Below are positions 15,594 through 24,728 of a DNA stretch of 33,573 nucleotides, piece by piece. This stretch comes from Shewanellaceae bacterium UBA2521. GTDB taxonomy: Bacteria; Pseudomonadota; Gammaproteobacteria; Enterobacterales; Shewanellaceae. The stretch spans positions 1 to 33,573 of the forward strand of contig DDNL01000082.1 in NCBI GenBank assembly GCA_002341165.1, given 5' to 3'. A program made the translations under genes and the position numbers. The notes beneath the pieces were generated by a model. It did not search any database. It saw only the letters and a list, made by a program, of their open reading frames with translations, and was not told the DNA's origin. Positions within the stretch are counted from its first letter, which is position 1; each line of letters opens with the position of its first letter.

Positions 15594-15848
15594 TTACACA
15601 CAAAAGCTGAGCACAATCCAAGGCACTAAACTAAATACGTACCAAAAGATCTCATACAGAGCCATCGCTTGCAAATTAATGTGAGCGAATGTATCTGCGC
15701 TGAGTTCTGTCGATCCTTTTAACAGCTTAGAAAAAAAACCAAAAAACGATTGAGAAAAGCCGAAAAGAAGCAAAGCCCACAGCACCATAATACTAAAGTT
15801 GACCACTGCAGCCCAACCAAAAAACGCCTTTAACATAGCAATATCCAT
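15594..15848 (-). CDS. Small membrane protein, DUF6868-like
   Basis: An 84-residue protein with two likely membrane segments (about 6-32 and 60-83) joined by a cytoplasmic or periplasmic loop. The pattern LKAFFGWAAVVNFSIMVLWALL, a loop with LSADTFAHINLQAMALYEI, and a closing FSLVPWIVL fits the DUF6868 family as I remember it; its function is unknown. The frame opens at a GTG at 15884. I place the start at ATG 15848 because AGGGG lies about 8 bases upstream and no binding site serves the GTG. It follows nqrM on the same strand by 110 bases, so read-through from the nqr operon is possible but not shown. Confidence 0.65.
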   Translation of the reverse strand: MDIAMLKAFFGWAAVVNFSIMVLWALLLFGFSQSFFGFFSKLLKGSTELSADTFAHINLQAMALYEIFWYVFSLVPWIVLSFCV

Positions 15849-15958
15849 AATCATATCCCCTGTTGTTTTACCTGTTTGACTCACATAAAACTTAGCACAG
15901 AATAAACGATTATGCTTAAAGCTATGACTTATACAAGGCTAAAATGGCCATTGGAGAC

Positions 15959-16180
15959 TTAAATGATACGGTTTTCATTAAGCATAGCCTTTTGCTTTTC
16001 TGCTTCTAATTTTGCTTTTTTCTTATCACATGGGTTTTCACACTCACATACTTTTTTCAAACCTAAATTAGCGATACCGCCACAACTACCTTCTATAGAT
16101 TTATTTTTGATAATCAGGCCAACAGCCATAGCAACAGCCATGATCAACATGATGGCGAATGTAAAAATAAAAGTACTCAT
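15959..16180 (-). CDS. nqrM: Na+-NQR maturation protein NqrM
   Basis: A small membrane protein (73 residues, formerly DUF539) needed to assemble active Na+-NQR, probably by supplying iron for the Cys4 centre between NqrD and NqrE. One N-terminal membrane helix (about 3-24) is followed by the conserved motif GSCGGIANLGLKKVCECENPC, with Cys33, Cys45, Cys47 and Cys51, and a charged Lys/Glu tail. I place the start at ATG 16180 (AGG 7 bases upstream) rather than the TTG at 16195. It is last in the nqrABCDEF-apbE-nqrM run, 15 bases after apbE. Confidence 0.93.
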   Translation of the reverse strand: MSTFIFTFAIMLIMAVAMAVGLIIKNKSIEGSCGGIANLGLKKVCECENPCDKKKAKLEAEKQKAMLNENRII

Positions 16181-16195
16181 TACATACCTATTCAA

Positions 16196-17221
16196 TTAAG
16201 ATTTAATAAGCTTTCTAAACTCATCACTATAATAAGTTTTAAACTTTCCCTGCTTCTTTTCAATCAACATCACAGCAAAGTGCTGTGCATTGGCTAACTT
16301 TAACGCTTTTTCAACACCCATGACAATCATCGCAGTCGCTAGAGCATCTGCTGTCATACAACTTGAATGCAACACAGTCACCGAAGCTAAGTAATGCGCA
16401 ATAGGATAACCTGTTGTAGGATCAAGGATATGAGAAACGCGCAAACCTTTTTCTTCATAAAAATTGCGATAGTCACCTGAAGTTGCAACCGCTTGGTCAC
16501 CTGGCTCTATAATCAATGCAACGTCGCGCCTGTCATCGAGAGGTTGCTCAATCGCTATGCGCCAAGGTTGTTGCTCAGGTTTCATACCTTTTGTTTTAGT
16601 TTCACCACCGATTTCAACCATGTAGCTCGAAGCACCTACGCTATCAAGCAACTCGGCAATTTTGTCAACGCCAAAACCTTTTGCAATAGAAGATAAATCT
16701 AAATAAAGGTCAGCATCTCTTTTTTCAAAGTCATGACCACGCAGCACCAGCTGATGCAAACCCGTTTTAGCCTTAGTCCGCTCTATGATCTCAGTAGAGG
16801 GCTGATGCAATGGTTTCTGATCTGGCCCAAAGCCCCACAAATTGACCAGAGGTCCAACACTTATATCCAAACTTCCGTGCGTTAACTTGTGTAACCTTAA
16901 AGCCTCTTTCACAACAAAAGATGTATCATCAGACATATGCATCACGCCTTTATCCATTTGATTAAAACGTGAGAGTTCTGAGTCAGGACGATACGTCGAC
17001 ATCTGATCATTCACTAGCTCTAGCGCATCGTGAACACGCTTTTGTAAAGCAATGGAGTTAGGCTGCTGTGCTTTAGGGAAAAGCGCTTTAATATGATATG
17101 TTGTTCCCATCGTTGAGCCTGAAAATGAAATCACCTTCTCAGGAGAGGAACAACCCCATGCGAAAAAGGCTAACCCTAAAAGGGTTAGCCAATGCAAATA
17201 TTGCTTTGTTACACTGAACAT
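16196..17221 (-). CDS. apbE: FAD:protein FMN transferase ApbE (lipoprotein)
   Basis: Attaches FMN covalently to threonines of NqrB and NqrC. The 341-residue protein has a lipoprotein signal ending in FFAWGCSS (lipidated Cys24), so it acts on the periplasmic side. Motifs in order: FSGSTMGTTYHIKA, MSTYRPDSELSRFN, DISVGPLVNLWGFGP, LDLSSIAKGFGVDKIAELL, MVEIGGETKTKG, VATSGDYRNFYEEKG, SHILDPTTGYP, and CMTADALATAMIVMG with the metal-binding region. The start is ATG 17221; the frame's extra codon at 17224 is TTG. It begins three bases after the nqrF stop, and its position beside nqr explains the target. Confidence 0.96.
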   Translation of the reverse strand: MFSVTKQYLHWLTLLGLAFFAWGCSSPEKVISFSGSTMGTTYHIKALFPKAQQPNSIALQKRVHDALELVNDQMSTYRPDSELSRFNQMDKGVMHMSDDTSFVVKEALRLHKLTHGSLDISVGPLVNLWGFGPDQKPLHQPSTEIIERTKAKTGLHQLVLRGHDFEKRDADLYLDLSSIAKGFGVDKIAELLDSVGASSYMVEIGGETKTKGMKPEQQPWRIAIEQPLDDRRDVALIIEPGDQAVATSGDYRNFYEEKGLRVSHILDPTTGYPIAHYLASVTVLHSSCMTADALATAMIVMGVEKALKLANAQHFAVMLIEKKQGKFKTYYSDEFRKLIKS

Positions 17222-17224
17222 CAA

Positions 17225-18448
17225 TTAGCCGCCAAAGTCATCCAAGAGAATGTTATCATCTTCAACACCTAAATCTTTAAGCATATTGATCACCGCAGCA
17301 TTCATCATAGGTGGTCCACACATGTAGAATTCACAATCTTCTGGCGCATCATGATCTTTCAAATAGTTTTCATAAAGTACGTTGTGAATAAATCCTGTAT
17401 AGCCCTTCCATTTGTCTTCAGCAATCGGATCAGACAATGCAACATGCCATTCAAAGTTTTTGTTCTCTTTAGCAAGTGTATTAAAGTCGTCTTCATAGAA
17501 AATTTCACGCTTAGAACGTGCACCATACCAAAAAGACATTTTACGCTTTGTTTTAAGGCGACCTAACTGATCGAAAATATGTGAACGCATTGGAGCCATA
17601 CCTGCACCACCGCCAACAAAGACCATTTCTGCATCCGTATCTTTTGCAAAGAACTCACCAAATGGACCTGAAATTGTGACTTTATCACCTTTTTTCAAGC
17701 TCCAAATGAAAGACGACATTTTACCTGCAGGTAAAGATAAATCACGTGGTGGTGGCGTAGCAATACGCACGTTTAACATGATTACGCCTTCTTCCTCTGG
17801 GTAATTCGCCATAGAGTAAGCTCGAATAGTAGGCTCTTCTACTTTTGACTCAATGTTAAAGAAACCAAAGTGTTCCCAATCTGAGCGATACTCTTGTGGA
17901 ATATCAAAGTCTTTATACTTCACATGATGCTCAGGTGCTTCAATCTGGATGTAACCACCTGCTTTAAAAGGTACCGACTCACCTTTAGGTATAGCCAATG
18001 CCAACTCTTTGATGAAGGTTGCTTTGTTATCATTAGAAATAACTTCACATTCCCACTGCTTCACGCCGAAGATTTCTTCATCGAGCTCAATGTCCATGTC
18101 CTGTTTTACATTAACCTGACATGATAAGCGACAACCTTCTTTTGCTTCACGCTTTGTAATGTGATCTAACTCAGTTGGAAGAATATCCCCGCCACCTGAC
18201 ATCACATTCACACGACACTGACCACAAGAGCCACCGCCACCACAAGCACTTGATACAAAAATACCACTGTTTGACAAAGCACCTAATAGTTTATCGCCTG
18301 CTGAAGTCGTAATTGCTTTTTCAGGATCACCATTAATAGAGATCGTGACGTCACCACTGCTGACTAATTTAGACTTAGCAAACAGAATAACTAATACAAG
18401 AATTAGGACAACGGATGTAAACATGCCTACGCCTAGAACAATTTCCAT
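17225..18448 (-). CDS. nqrF: Na+-NQR subunit F (NADH dehydrogenase, FAD and 2Fe-2S)
   Basis: Electron entry subunit: oxidises NADH and passes electrons through FAD and a 2Fe-2S centre. The 407-residue protein has one N-terminal membrane helix (about 4-24). A plant-type ferredoxin domain follows, with [13 protein letters not shown] and Cys69, Cys75, Cys78 and Cys110 as ligands, one residue off the Vibrio numbering as I recall it. The FAD motif RAYSMANYP is at about 209-217, the NAD-binding [16 protein letters not shown] at about 277-292, and [13 protein letters not shown] lies near the C-terminus. AAGGA lies 6 bases before the ATG. It lies 37 bases after nqrE and its stop is 3 bases before apbE. 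Confidence 0.97.
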   Translation of the reverse strand: MEIVLGVGMFTSVVLILVLVILFAKSKLVSSGDVTISINGDPEKAITTSAGDKLLGALSNSGIFVSSACGGGGSCGQCRVNVMSGGGDILPTELDHITKREAKEGCRLSCQVNVKQDMDIELDEEIFGVKQWECEVISNDNKATFIKELALAIPKGESVPFKAGGYIQIEAPEHHVKYKDFDIPQEYRSDWEHFGFFNIESKVEEPTIRAYSMANYPEEEGVIMLNVRIATPPPRDLSLPAGKMSSFIWSLKKGDKVTISGPFGEFFAKDTDAEMVFVGGGAGMAPMRSHIFDQLGRLKTKRKMSFWYGARSKREIFYEDDFNTLAKENKNFEWHVALSDPIAEDKWKGYTGFIHNVLYENYLKDHDAPEDCEFYMCGPPMMNAAVINMLKDLGVEDDNILLDDFGG

Positions 18449-18485
18449 AAACTATCCTTTTATACCTCTAAATCATTAAAATACA

Positions 18486-19094
18486 TTATAGTGACACACC
18501 GTTGAACGATTGAAAGCCCAGCGACATAAGTCCAACTGTAATAAAAGTGATGCCTAGACCTCTTAAACCATCAGGCACATCTGAATACTTCATTTTAGTG
18601 CGAATACCCGCCAATAAAGTAATGGCTAAAGCCCAGCCCACACCCGAGCCAAGCCCATACACAACACTTTCAGAGAACGTCAAATTATTAAGAGCCATGG
18701 TTGTTACACCACCAAAAATTGCACAATTCACTGTAATCAGAGGTAAGAAGATACCCAGTGCATTATAAAGTGGTGGAAAGAATTTATCTAAGGTCATCTC
18801 TAAAATTTGTACCAATGCTGCAATCACGCCAATGAAGGTTACAAGCTTCAAGAAATCAAGATCGACGTCAGGATAACCTGCCCAAGATAGCGCGCCTGGT
18901 GCCAAAAATGAAGAATAGATCAACTGATTTATAGGTACTGCAATGGTTAAAACCACGACCACGGCGACCCCTAAACCAAAAGAAGTTTCCACTTTTTTAG
19001 ATACAGCTAAGAATGTACACATTCCGAAGAAAAAAATTAAAGCTAGATTTTCAATGAATACCGCTTTAATGAAAATATTAAGATAATGCTCCAT
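18486..19094 (-). CDS. nqrE: Na+-NQR subunit E
   Basis: Integral membrane subunit with about six helices. With NqrD it forms an inverted pair holding an iron centre in the middle of the membrane and part of the Na+ path. The start is ATG 19094 (202 residues), with GGAGG 9 bases upstream; the longer frame to 19130 runs inside nqrD and adds an atypical N-terminus. Conserved features: [32 protein letters not shown] with Cys26, and [17 protein letters not shown] with Cys124, the two cysteines expected to ligate iron. Its ATG follows the nqrD stop after one base. Confidence 0.97.
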   Translation of the reverse strand: MEHYLNIFIKAVFIENLALIFFFGMCTFLAVSKKVETSFGLGVAVVVVLTIAVPINQLIYSSFLAPGALSWAGYPDVDLDFLKLVTFIGVIAALVQILEMTLDKFFPPLYNALGIFLPLITVNCAIFGGVTTMALNNLTFSESVVYGLGSGVGWALAITLLAGIRTKMKYSDVPDGLRGLGITFITVGLMSLGFQSFNGVSL

Positions 19095-19095
19095 C

Positions 19096-19713
19096 TTATT
19101 TAGCCTCCACTTGTGAACGGTCATATTCACGAATAACCCAAATTAGAAGCCCAATGATAAAAAATGCACTCGGTGAAAGTACAAACATCCCATTAGAGAC
19201 ATACCAATCTTGGCTGAAAATTTCATAACCTAAAAGTTTACCCGCACCAAAAAGCTCACGGAAAAACGCTACAAAAATCAAAACAAAACTATATCCTAAG
19301 CCATTACCTATACCATCGATAAAGCTCATAAAAGGCGGGTTTTTCATCGCAAAAGCTTCTGCGCGCCCCATCACAATACAGTTGGTAATAATAAGCGCTA
19401 CAAACAAAGCGAGTGATTTAGACAGCTCATAAGCATAGGCACGCAAAACGAGATCGACCATGATCACAAGCGAAGCAATCACCGTCATTTGTACAATAAT
19501 ACGTACACTGTTAGGGATGTGATTTCGCATGAGCGAGATAAATAAGTTAGACAAGGATGTTACCGCCATTAAAGCAACAGACATCACCAAAGCCATATCC
19601 ATTCGAGTGGTTACAGCCAAAGCCGAACACACACCTAAAACTTGTAATGCAATAGGGTTATTGCTGATCACTGGATTGGTTAAAATTTCTCTAATTGATT
19701 CTTTTTGAGCCAT
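19096..19713 (-). CDS. nqrD: Na+-NQR subunit D
   Basis: Integral membrane partner of NqrE with about six helices (205 residues). The N-terminus [20 protein letters not shown] is typical. Cys29 ([13 protein letters not shown]) and Cys112 ([20 protein letters not shown]) are in place to form the Cys4 iron site with NqrE. The [20 protein letters not shown] segment is also conserved in NqrD. It starts 2 bases after nqrC ends and is one base from nqrE, so translation is tightly coupled. Confidence 0.97.
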   Translation of the reverse strand: MAQKESIREILTNPVISNNPIALQVLGVCSALAVTTRMDMALVMSVALMAVTSLSNLFISLMRNHIPNSVRIIVQMTVIASLVIMVDLVLRAYAYELSKSLALFVALIITNCIVMGRAEAFAMKNPPFMSFIDGIGNGLGYSFVLIFVAFFRELFGAGKLLGYEIFSQDWYVSNGMFVLSPSAFFIIGLLIWVIREYDRSQVEAK

Positions 19714-19715
19714 AA

Positions 19716-20522
19716 CTATAATCCTTCTTGACGACGAGCGAAGATATAGGGTTTGTAACCTTCATGGCCAAACCAGAAGACAAAGCTTGCTGTTACACCA
19801 TTACCGGTTAATGTTGCACCCGATAAAGCATCTACACCATAATCACCCGCAGCTATCTCAGGAGATTTAGTGACTTGTAAAACTACGTTATCAGCTTCAT
19901 CGTAAATCTTTTTACCTTTCCAGAGTGCTTGCCAATTAGGATTAGCTACTTCAGCACCCAAGCCTGCTGTCTCTCCTTGCTTGTAATATACAAGCGACTT
20001 CAATGTATTGAGATCCGTATCCAAAGCAACAAAGGCATACATCACAGACCAAAGTCCATTGCCTCGAATAGGAAAGATAACGCTTTCCACGCCACCTTCA
20101 TCATTTTTAACGAGATAGATGAGCGCATCTTTTTCAGCACGTTTAATTTTTGCAGAATTTGGCTGCTCAGGAACAAACGAAGTGTCCTTCTCACGCGCAG
20201 CTTTAACCTGATCAAAAGTGTTTGGATCAATGCTCTCGTTATATTCACCTGAAGCAAGCGTCACCACTTTTGCTTCAATATAACGGCTATATGCTTCAAA
20301 CACTTCTTGCTTAGACATAGTTGCGGCATTTTGCTTGCCATCTTGCGTATCTGTATCAAAGCCCGCGGCCTGCAAAATATATTTTTGTGTATCCAGCTTG
20401 ATATTAGCCAGCTGCGTTGACTTTAAAACCGTTGCCGTAACAGATACGATCACAGCACAAACAAAACACAAGGCGACAACAACGAGAATTGTTCTACCTA
20501 CTGTATCATTCTTATTAGACAT
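19716..20522 (-). CDS. nqrC: Na+-NQR subunit C (covalent FMN)
   Basis: Membrane-anchored periplasmic subunit carrying FMN covalently bound to threonine. The 268-residue protein has one N-terminal membrane helix (about 11-33). The flavinylation motif [13 protein letters not shown] lies near the C-terminus, with SGATLT at 234-239, the ApbE target type. The [14 protein letters not shown] and [10 protein letters not shown] segments are family features. The start is ATG 20522, with GGAGG 10 bases upstream; the frame's TTG at 20531 was rejected. It overlaps the end of nqrB by 8 bases. Confidence 0.97.
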   Translation of the reverse strand: MSNKNDTVGRTILVVVALCFVCAVIVSVTATVLKSTQLANIKLDTQKYILQAAGFDTDTQDGKQNAATMSKQEVFEAYSRYIEAKVVTLASGEYNESIDPNTFDQVKAAREKDTSFVPEQPNSAKIKRAEKDALIYLVKNDEGGVESVIFPIRGNGLWSVMYAFVALDTDLNTLKSLVYYKQGETAGLGAEVANPNWQALWKGKKIYDEADNVVLQVTKSPEIAAGDYGVDALSGATLTGNGVTASFVFWFGHEGYKPYIFARRQEGL

Positions 20523-21717
20523 TTCGAGCAAGCCTCCGCTTCACGTTTGCTGATGCAACTAAATAATCAAAAATAGGTGAGAATAAGTTAGCAAGTAAGA
20601 TTGCAAGCATCACACCTTCTGGGAAAGCTGGGTTAATAACTCGAATAAACACTGTCATAGCACCTACTAAAAAACCGAACATCCAGCGAGATGGGTTAGT
20701 GAATGCAGCCGATACTGGATCTGTTGCCATAAACACCATACCAAAAGCAAAACTACCGATCACAAGATGCCAATACCAAGGCATAGCAAACATAGGATTG
20801 GTGTCACTACCTATGACATTCAATAGTGTTGATGTAGCCACCATGCCCAAAAATACACCTAAGATAATGCGCCACGAAGCAATACGACAGTAGGCAAGCA
20901 TAAAGCCACCAAGTAAGACAGCAACTGTAGAGGTTTCCCCCATAGACCCTGGAATAAAACCATAAAAAGCATCCCAAAAGCCATCATTGAGAGTATACTC
21001 AATTTCGCCTGCCGCAGCTTGACCAAGCATTGTTGCACCTGTATAACCATCTGCAGCCATCCATGTACTGGTTCCCGACATACTTAAAGGGTAAGCAAAG
21101 TATAAAAACGCACGACCCGAAAGCGCAGGGTTAAGGAAATTACGCCCTGTTCCACCAAAAATTTCTTTTGCTAAAACGATACCAAATGTAATACCTAAAG
21201 AAGCCATCCAAAGCGGTAATGTTGGAGGTAGCGATAGTGCAAATAAGACTGAGCTTACAAAGAAACCTTCGTTGATTTCATGGCCACGAACCGAAGCAAA
21301 TAAAATTTCCCAGAAAGCGCCTACAGCAAAAACAGTCAGGTAAATAGGCATATAAAAGCAGGCACCGTAAAGCATCAAAGTACCTATACCAGAACTTGCA
21401 TCCAGTGTACTGCCAAAACTATGGAATAAGTCTACCTGCCAGAGATTAGGCAAGCCGAAACCTTGGCCCATAGCCATCTGAACTTGTAAACCAATATTGT
21501 ACATCCCAAAGAACATCGCTGGAAAAGTACATAACCAAACGAAAATCATGATTCGCTTTAGATCGATACTATCACGAACATGAATTTGACCCTTGTTCAC
21601 TTTACCAGGTGTGTAGAAAACCGTGGCGATGGCTTCGTATAAAGCATAAAACTTTTCGTACTTACCGCCTTTCTCAAAAAGAGGCTCAATCCTCTCAATA
21701 AAACTTAATAAACTCAT
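20515..21717 (-). CDS. nqrB: Na+-NQR subunit B (covalent FMN, riboflavin)
   Basis: Large membrane subunit (400 residues, about 10 helices) that passes electrons to ubiquinone and forms most of the Na+ channel. The N-terminus [18 protein letters not shown] is typical. The covalent FMN motif is [11 protein letters not shown] with Thr229; note TGAT where SGAT is common. Conserved [23 protein letters not shown] and [20 protein letters not shown] segments are present. The ATG at 21717 overlaps the nqrA stop by one base (TAATG), with AGGGAAGG just upstream, so the two are translationally coupled. The longer frame to 21747 was rejected. Confidence 0.97.
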   Translation of the reverse strand: MSLLSFIERIEPLFEKGGKYEKFYALYEAIATVFYTPGKVNKGQIHVRDSIDLKRIMIFVWLCTFPAMFFGMYNIGLQVQMAMGQGFGLPNLWQVDLFHSFGSTLDASSGIGTLMLYGACFYMPIYLTVFAVGAFWEILFASVRGHEINEGFFVSSVLFALSLPPTLPLWMASLGITFGIVLAKEIFGGTGRNFLNPALSGRAFLYFAYPLSMSGTSTWMAADGYTGATMLGQAAAGEIEYTLNDGFWDAFYGFIPGSMGETSTVAVLLGGFMLAYCRIASWRIILGVFLGMVATSTLLNVIGSDTNPMFAMPWYWHLVIGSFAFGMVFMATDPVSAAFTNPSRWMFGFLVGAMTVFIRVINPAFPEGVMLAILLANLFSPIFDYLVASANVKRRLARNV

Positions 21718-23060
21718 TAACCTTCCCTCTCGATAACATCTAAACACGCACGCAGATGCATACCATGATCGTATTTACCTGGGCAAGTGAACGTACATAA
21801 AGCGAGATCCTCTTCATCTAACTCTAAACAACCCATACGTTGTGCACTATCTGTATCACGAGAAATCAAATCTCTTAAAAGTAGTGTAGGTAGAATATCT
21901 AAAGGCATAACGCGATCATAAACGCCAATAGGCACCATAGAACGACTAGAACCTTTTGTACTTGATGTTAAATTAAAGGTTTTAAGTGGATTTAAATGTC
22001 CTAAGAACGCTCGAGTTGCTGAGTAACTTCTAGCTCCTGGAGAAAGCCAACCTAAAAGTTCTTTTTTAGCATCTTCTTCAATGACACTCACTTGCAAGTG
22101 ATAGCGCCCTAAGAAATCATGAGGACCTTTTGCATGCGTTCCGTTAAGTATGGAACCAGAGATAACACGATGTTCCGCATCAATGAGCTGCTCTTCAATG
22201 ATATCGGATATTTTTGCACCAATACTTGTGTTGAGCAATCGTGGCTGCTTAACGTGAGGACCCGCTAAAGAAATAACGCGCTTCGTATACAAGGTACCTG
22301 TTTTAAATAAATGACCTATAGCTATCACATCTTGATAGTTAATCGTCCACACAACACGCTCAAGAGATGCTGGCATCAAAAAATGAATGTGCGTACCTGA
22401 CAAGCCTGCAGGATGAAGACCACGGAACTCCTCAACTCGGAACTGATCAATAGTCGGGATATCATCTTGAGGTGCTTTACATAAAAATAATTTGGCATCT
22501 TCATTAATGCGGGAAAGCACCGTCAAACCGTCTTGAAAAGCTTGTTGCTCTTTGGCGATCACAATACTTGGATCCGCTGCAAGTGGATTCGTATCCATAG
22601 CATTTACAAAAATACCAGCAGGACTTGAATCAATTGCTGGTATTTTGCTGTAGGGTCGAGTTCTTAATGTTGTCCAAACACCTGAGTTAACGAGGTTGTC
22701 ACGGACTTCTTGAGAAGAGAGTTGAGCAAGAGCTGCACTGTTATAAGACTTAAATTTAACACGCTCTTGACCTTTCACATCAATCACAACGGACTGAAGC
22801 ACACGCTTTTCACCGCGGTTAATTGCTGAAATGGTGCCACTTTCAGGAGCTGTATAAATTACACCTGGCGTTTTTTTATCTTCAAAAAGCACCTGCCCCT
22901 GTTTAACTGTATCGCCCACTTTCACCTTCATCGAAGGTCTCATGCCGACGTAGTCTTCACCAAGAATGGCAACCTGCTTCACTTTTTTAGAGTGTGTATC
23001 AATACTCTGCTCTGGCTTACCTTGAATGGGTAAGTTTAAACCTTTTTTTATGGTAATCAT
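21717..23060 (-). CDS. nqrA: Na+-NQR subunit A
   Basis: Peripheral cytoplasmic subunit (447 residues) that closes the bottom of the complex next to NqrB and the quinone site. The N-terminus [18 protein letters not shown], then [35 protein letters not shown] and YTAPESGTI, matches NqrA closely; this resembles a biotinyl-lipoyl-like fold. [30 protein letters not shown] ending segments are present near the C-terminus. The start is ATG 23060; the frame's upstream codon at 23066 is TTG. No clear ribosome binding site precedes it. It is the first gene of the nqr operon. Confidence 0.97.
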   Translation of the reverse strand: MITIKKGLNLPIQGKPEQSIDTHSKKVKQVAILGEDYVGMRPSMKVKVGDTVKQGQVLFEDKKTPGVIYTAPESGTISAINRGEKRVLQSVVIDVKGQERVKFKSYNSAALAQLSSQEVRDNLVNSGVWTTLRTRPYSKIPAIDSSPAGIFVNAMDTNPLAADPSIVIAKEQQAFQDGLTVLSRINEDAKLFLCKAPQDDIPTIDQFRVEEFRGLHPAGLSGTHIHFLMPASLERVVWTINYQDVIAIGHLFKTGTLYTKRVISLAGPHVKQPRLLNTSIGAKISDIIEEQLIDAEHRVISGSILNGTHAKGPHDFLGRYHLQVSVIEEDAKKELLGWLSPGARSYSATRAFLGHLNPLKTFNLTSSTKGSSRSMVPIGVYDRVMPLDILPTLLLRDLISRDTDSAQRMGCLELDEEDLALCTFTCPGKYDHGMHLRACLDVIEREG

Positions 23061-23412
23061 ATTCAAACACTACGTTCTATCTAAAGGATTTTACGCTATA
23101 CCTAATACCCGCTTCGAAATGGACCCGACTTGATTTTGCAGAAAGTCACTTTTAAAAGCAAAAACAGTACATGAGCCATTTTTTTGCAAGGCAAAAAAAC
23201 AAGGTAAGCATTCTACATGAATTTGTAATAGCCCGCTATGAAAAAAGGATTCAGAGAATCTCTTTTTGCATATTTTTCGCGTACACAAATTCGCTCACTA
23301 AAAACTCAATCTTTTTCTTATTCCAAAACGCTTCAAATACAAACGCTCAATTACAATGCACCTATCAATAATTAAAGAACAAAAAAATCGTCTTCGGTTA
23401 CAAGTTTTTGAT
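23061..23412. other. Non-coding region upstream of nqrA and downstream of bolA
   Basis: 352 bases with no convincing gene. It must hold the nqr promoter, but no good -35/-10 pair was found on the minus strand; TATTAG and TATAGC boxes lie near 23090-23110 without a clear -35. It contains a terminator-like hairpin (23241-23267) and a perfect inverted repeat TTTTTTTGC-AAG-GCAAAAAAA (23179-23199) that is not followed by a T run on either strand. Confidence 0.5.
23241..23267 (-). terminator. Probable terminator of bolA
   Basis: GATTC (23248-23252) and GAATC (23256-23260) pair around AGA and are extended by A/T pairs with one mismatch. A 6-base T run follows on the minus strand. It lies about 150 bases beyond the bolA stop, so the assignment is not certain. 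Confidence 0.5.
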
Positions 23413-23712
23413 TTATTTTTTACTACATGCTGGAGAGCTTGGTATAGCCTGCTGCTTTTGCCACTCCTCTTCAGTATAAGTGTGTAACGCGAGTGCATGT
23501 ATTTGTTCTGCTAATTCAAACTTGAGCAACTCGTTTATAAGTCTATGTCTTAAAAGCAGACGCTGCCCAACAAAATGTTCACTCACAATAATCACTTTGA
23601 AATGTGATTCAGTTGCAGGACCTCTATGCATATGGCTTTCATTGACAACATCGAGATAAATCGGCTCTAATGCTGCTTTTAACTTACTATAAATCGTTTT
23701 TTTAACGGACAT
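23413..23712 (-). CDS. bolA: BolA family protein
   Basis: A 99-residue BolA. These proteins affect cell shape, biofilm and stress responses and bind monothiol glutaredoxins with iron-sulfur clusters. The start is ATG 23712, with GAGG 6 bases upstream; the frame's longer opening at 23790 adds 26 hydrophobic residues unlike the family. Conserved features: IYSKLKAALEPIYLDVVNES, HMHRGPATESHFKVIIVSEHFVGQ, LLRHRLINELLKFEL and HALALHTYTEEEW. The HxFxV-type SHFKV and HALALHTYT ending fit BolA proper rather than IbaG. It is transcribed alone, divergent from the SDR gene. Confidence 0.93.
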   Translation of the reverse strand: MSVKKTIYSKLKAALEPIYLDVVNESHMHRGPATESHFKVIIVSEHFVGQRLLLRHRLINELLKFELAEQIHALALHTYTEEEWQKQQAIPSSPACSKK

Positions 23713-23882
23713 CAACACCTCGTTGAAATCAAAAAAAGTTGAATACACTATCGAAAAAGACACAATAAATATGCACCTCTTTCGATTCACTATTATACTG
23801 TACTTTCTTTATTTTATCAGTTTCGAATCATTATTTTATGTGATAAAGTTTCAATGCATGCTATATACTTCAACCTTTACTG

Positions 23883-23910
23883 AATGTGTACTGTTTAATG
23901 TGTACTGTTT
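23883..23910 (+). repeat. Perfect tandem duplication of a 14-bp unit
   Basis: AATGTGTACTGTTT occurs twice head to tail (23883-23896 and 23897-23910), 27 bases before the SDR start codon. Each copy contains the GTGTAC-type core. It may be a recent duplication or a doubled binding site. Confidence 0.85.
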
Positions 23911-23936
23911 AAAAAGAAGGAATCGCACCACTATTT

Positions 23937-24713
23937 ATGACATCATTCAAAGAACAATATGGATCTTGGGCTGTGGTTACAGGCGCATCAGAGGGCATAG
24001 GCAAAGCTATTGCTATTTTACTAGCAGAACAACAATTTAATTTAATCCTAGTTGCAAGACGTGAGCAACTTTTACAAGAGCTGGCAGACTCGTTCACATC
24101 CAACATACAAGTCAAAATTATGGCTGAAGATGTCTCAGATTATACTAATAATCAAAAAATTATTGAACAAACTCAAAAGTTAGATGTCGGTTTACTAGTT
24201 ACTTCAGCAGGCTTTGGTAACTCAGGGGAGTTTGTAGAAAGTACACTTGATGAAGAGCTCAACATGATTGCTGTAAACTGCGTTGCTTCTGCACATTTAG
24301 CACATCATTTTGGACAAAGATTTAAACAGCAAAAGCGTGGAGGTATCATGCTGTTTAGTTCTCTTGTAGGTTTTCAAGGCGTTCCCTACTTCACCAATTA
24401 TGCCGCGACTAAGGCTTATATACTCTCACTTGCTGAAGGACTACACACAGAGCTCAAGCCTTACGGTGTTGACGTTTGCGCTTGTGCTCCAGGACCTGTC
24501 GCAACAGGTTTTGCTCGGCGCGCTCGGATGAAAATGCATTTTTCTGCTCAAGTTGAGAATGTAGCGCAAGACGCTTTATATAGTCTGGGAAAATATAGAG
24601 TACGACGCACAGGATGGCTGGCCAAATTACTAGGTTTACCTATGATATTGATTCCCAGAGCGATGAGATTTCATCTGATCAAAGTGATTATGCAGCGCAT
24701 GCTTACTCAATAA
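23937..24713 (+). CDS. Short-chain dehydrogenase/reductase (SDR)
   Basis: A 258-residue classical SDR, NAD(P)-dependent. The Rossmann motif TGASEGIGKAIA is at 15-26. VARREQ after the second strand suggests NADP preference. TSAGFG replaces the usual NNAG near residue 89. The catalytic Ser is in LFSSLVG (about 141), with YAATK giving Tyr155 and Lys159. It resembles the DltE/YqjQ group of SDRs with a C-terminal basic or hydrophobic helix (WLAKLLGLPMILIPRAMRF), which may touch the membrane. The substrate cannot be assigned. It lies 15 bases before ampG and is probably co-transcribed with it; the functional link is unknown. Confidence 0.85.
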   Translation: MTSFKEQYGSWAVVTGASEGIGKAIAILLAEQQFNLILVARREQLLQELADSFTSNIQVKIMAEDVSDYTNNQKIIEQTQKLDVGLLVTSAGFGNSGEFVESTLDEELNMIAVNCVASAHLAHHFGQRFKQQKRGGIMLFSSLVGFQGVPYFTNYAATKAYILSLAEGLHTELKPYGVDVCACAPGPVATGFARRARMKMHFSAQVENVAQDALYSLGKYRVRRTGWLAKLLGLPMILIPRAMRFHLIKVIMQRMLTQ

Positions 24714-24728
24714 GGAATATGAGAAAAT

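Noticed and set aside
23171..23371. Small frames in the bolA-nqrA gap
   Set aside because: Biased composition from A/T runs, crossing the terminator-like hairpin, with no family resemblance.
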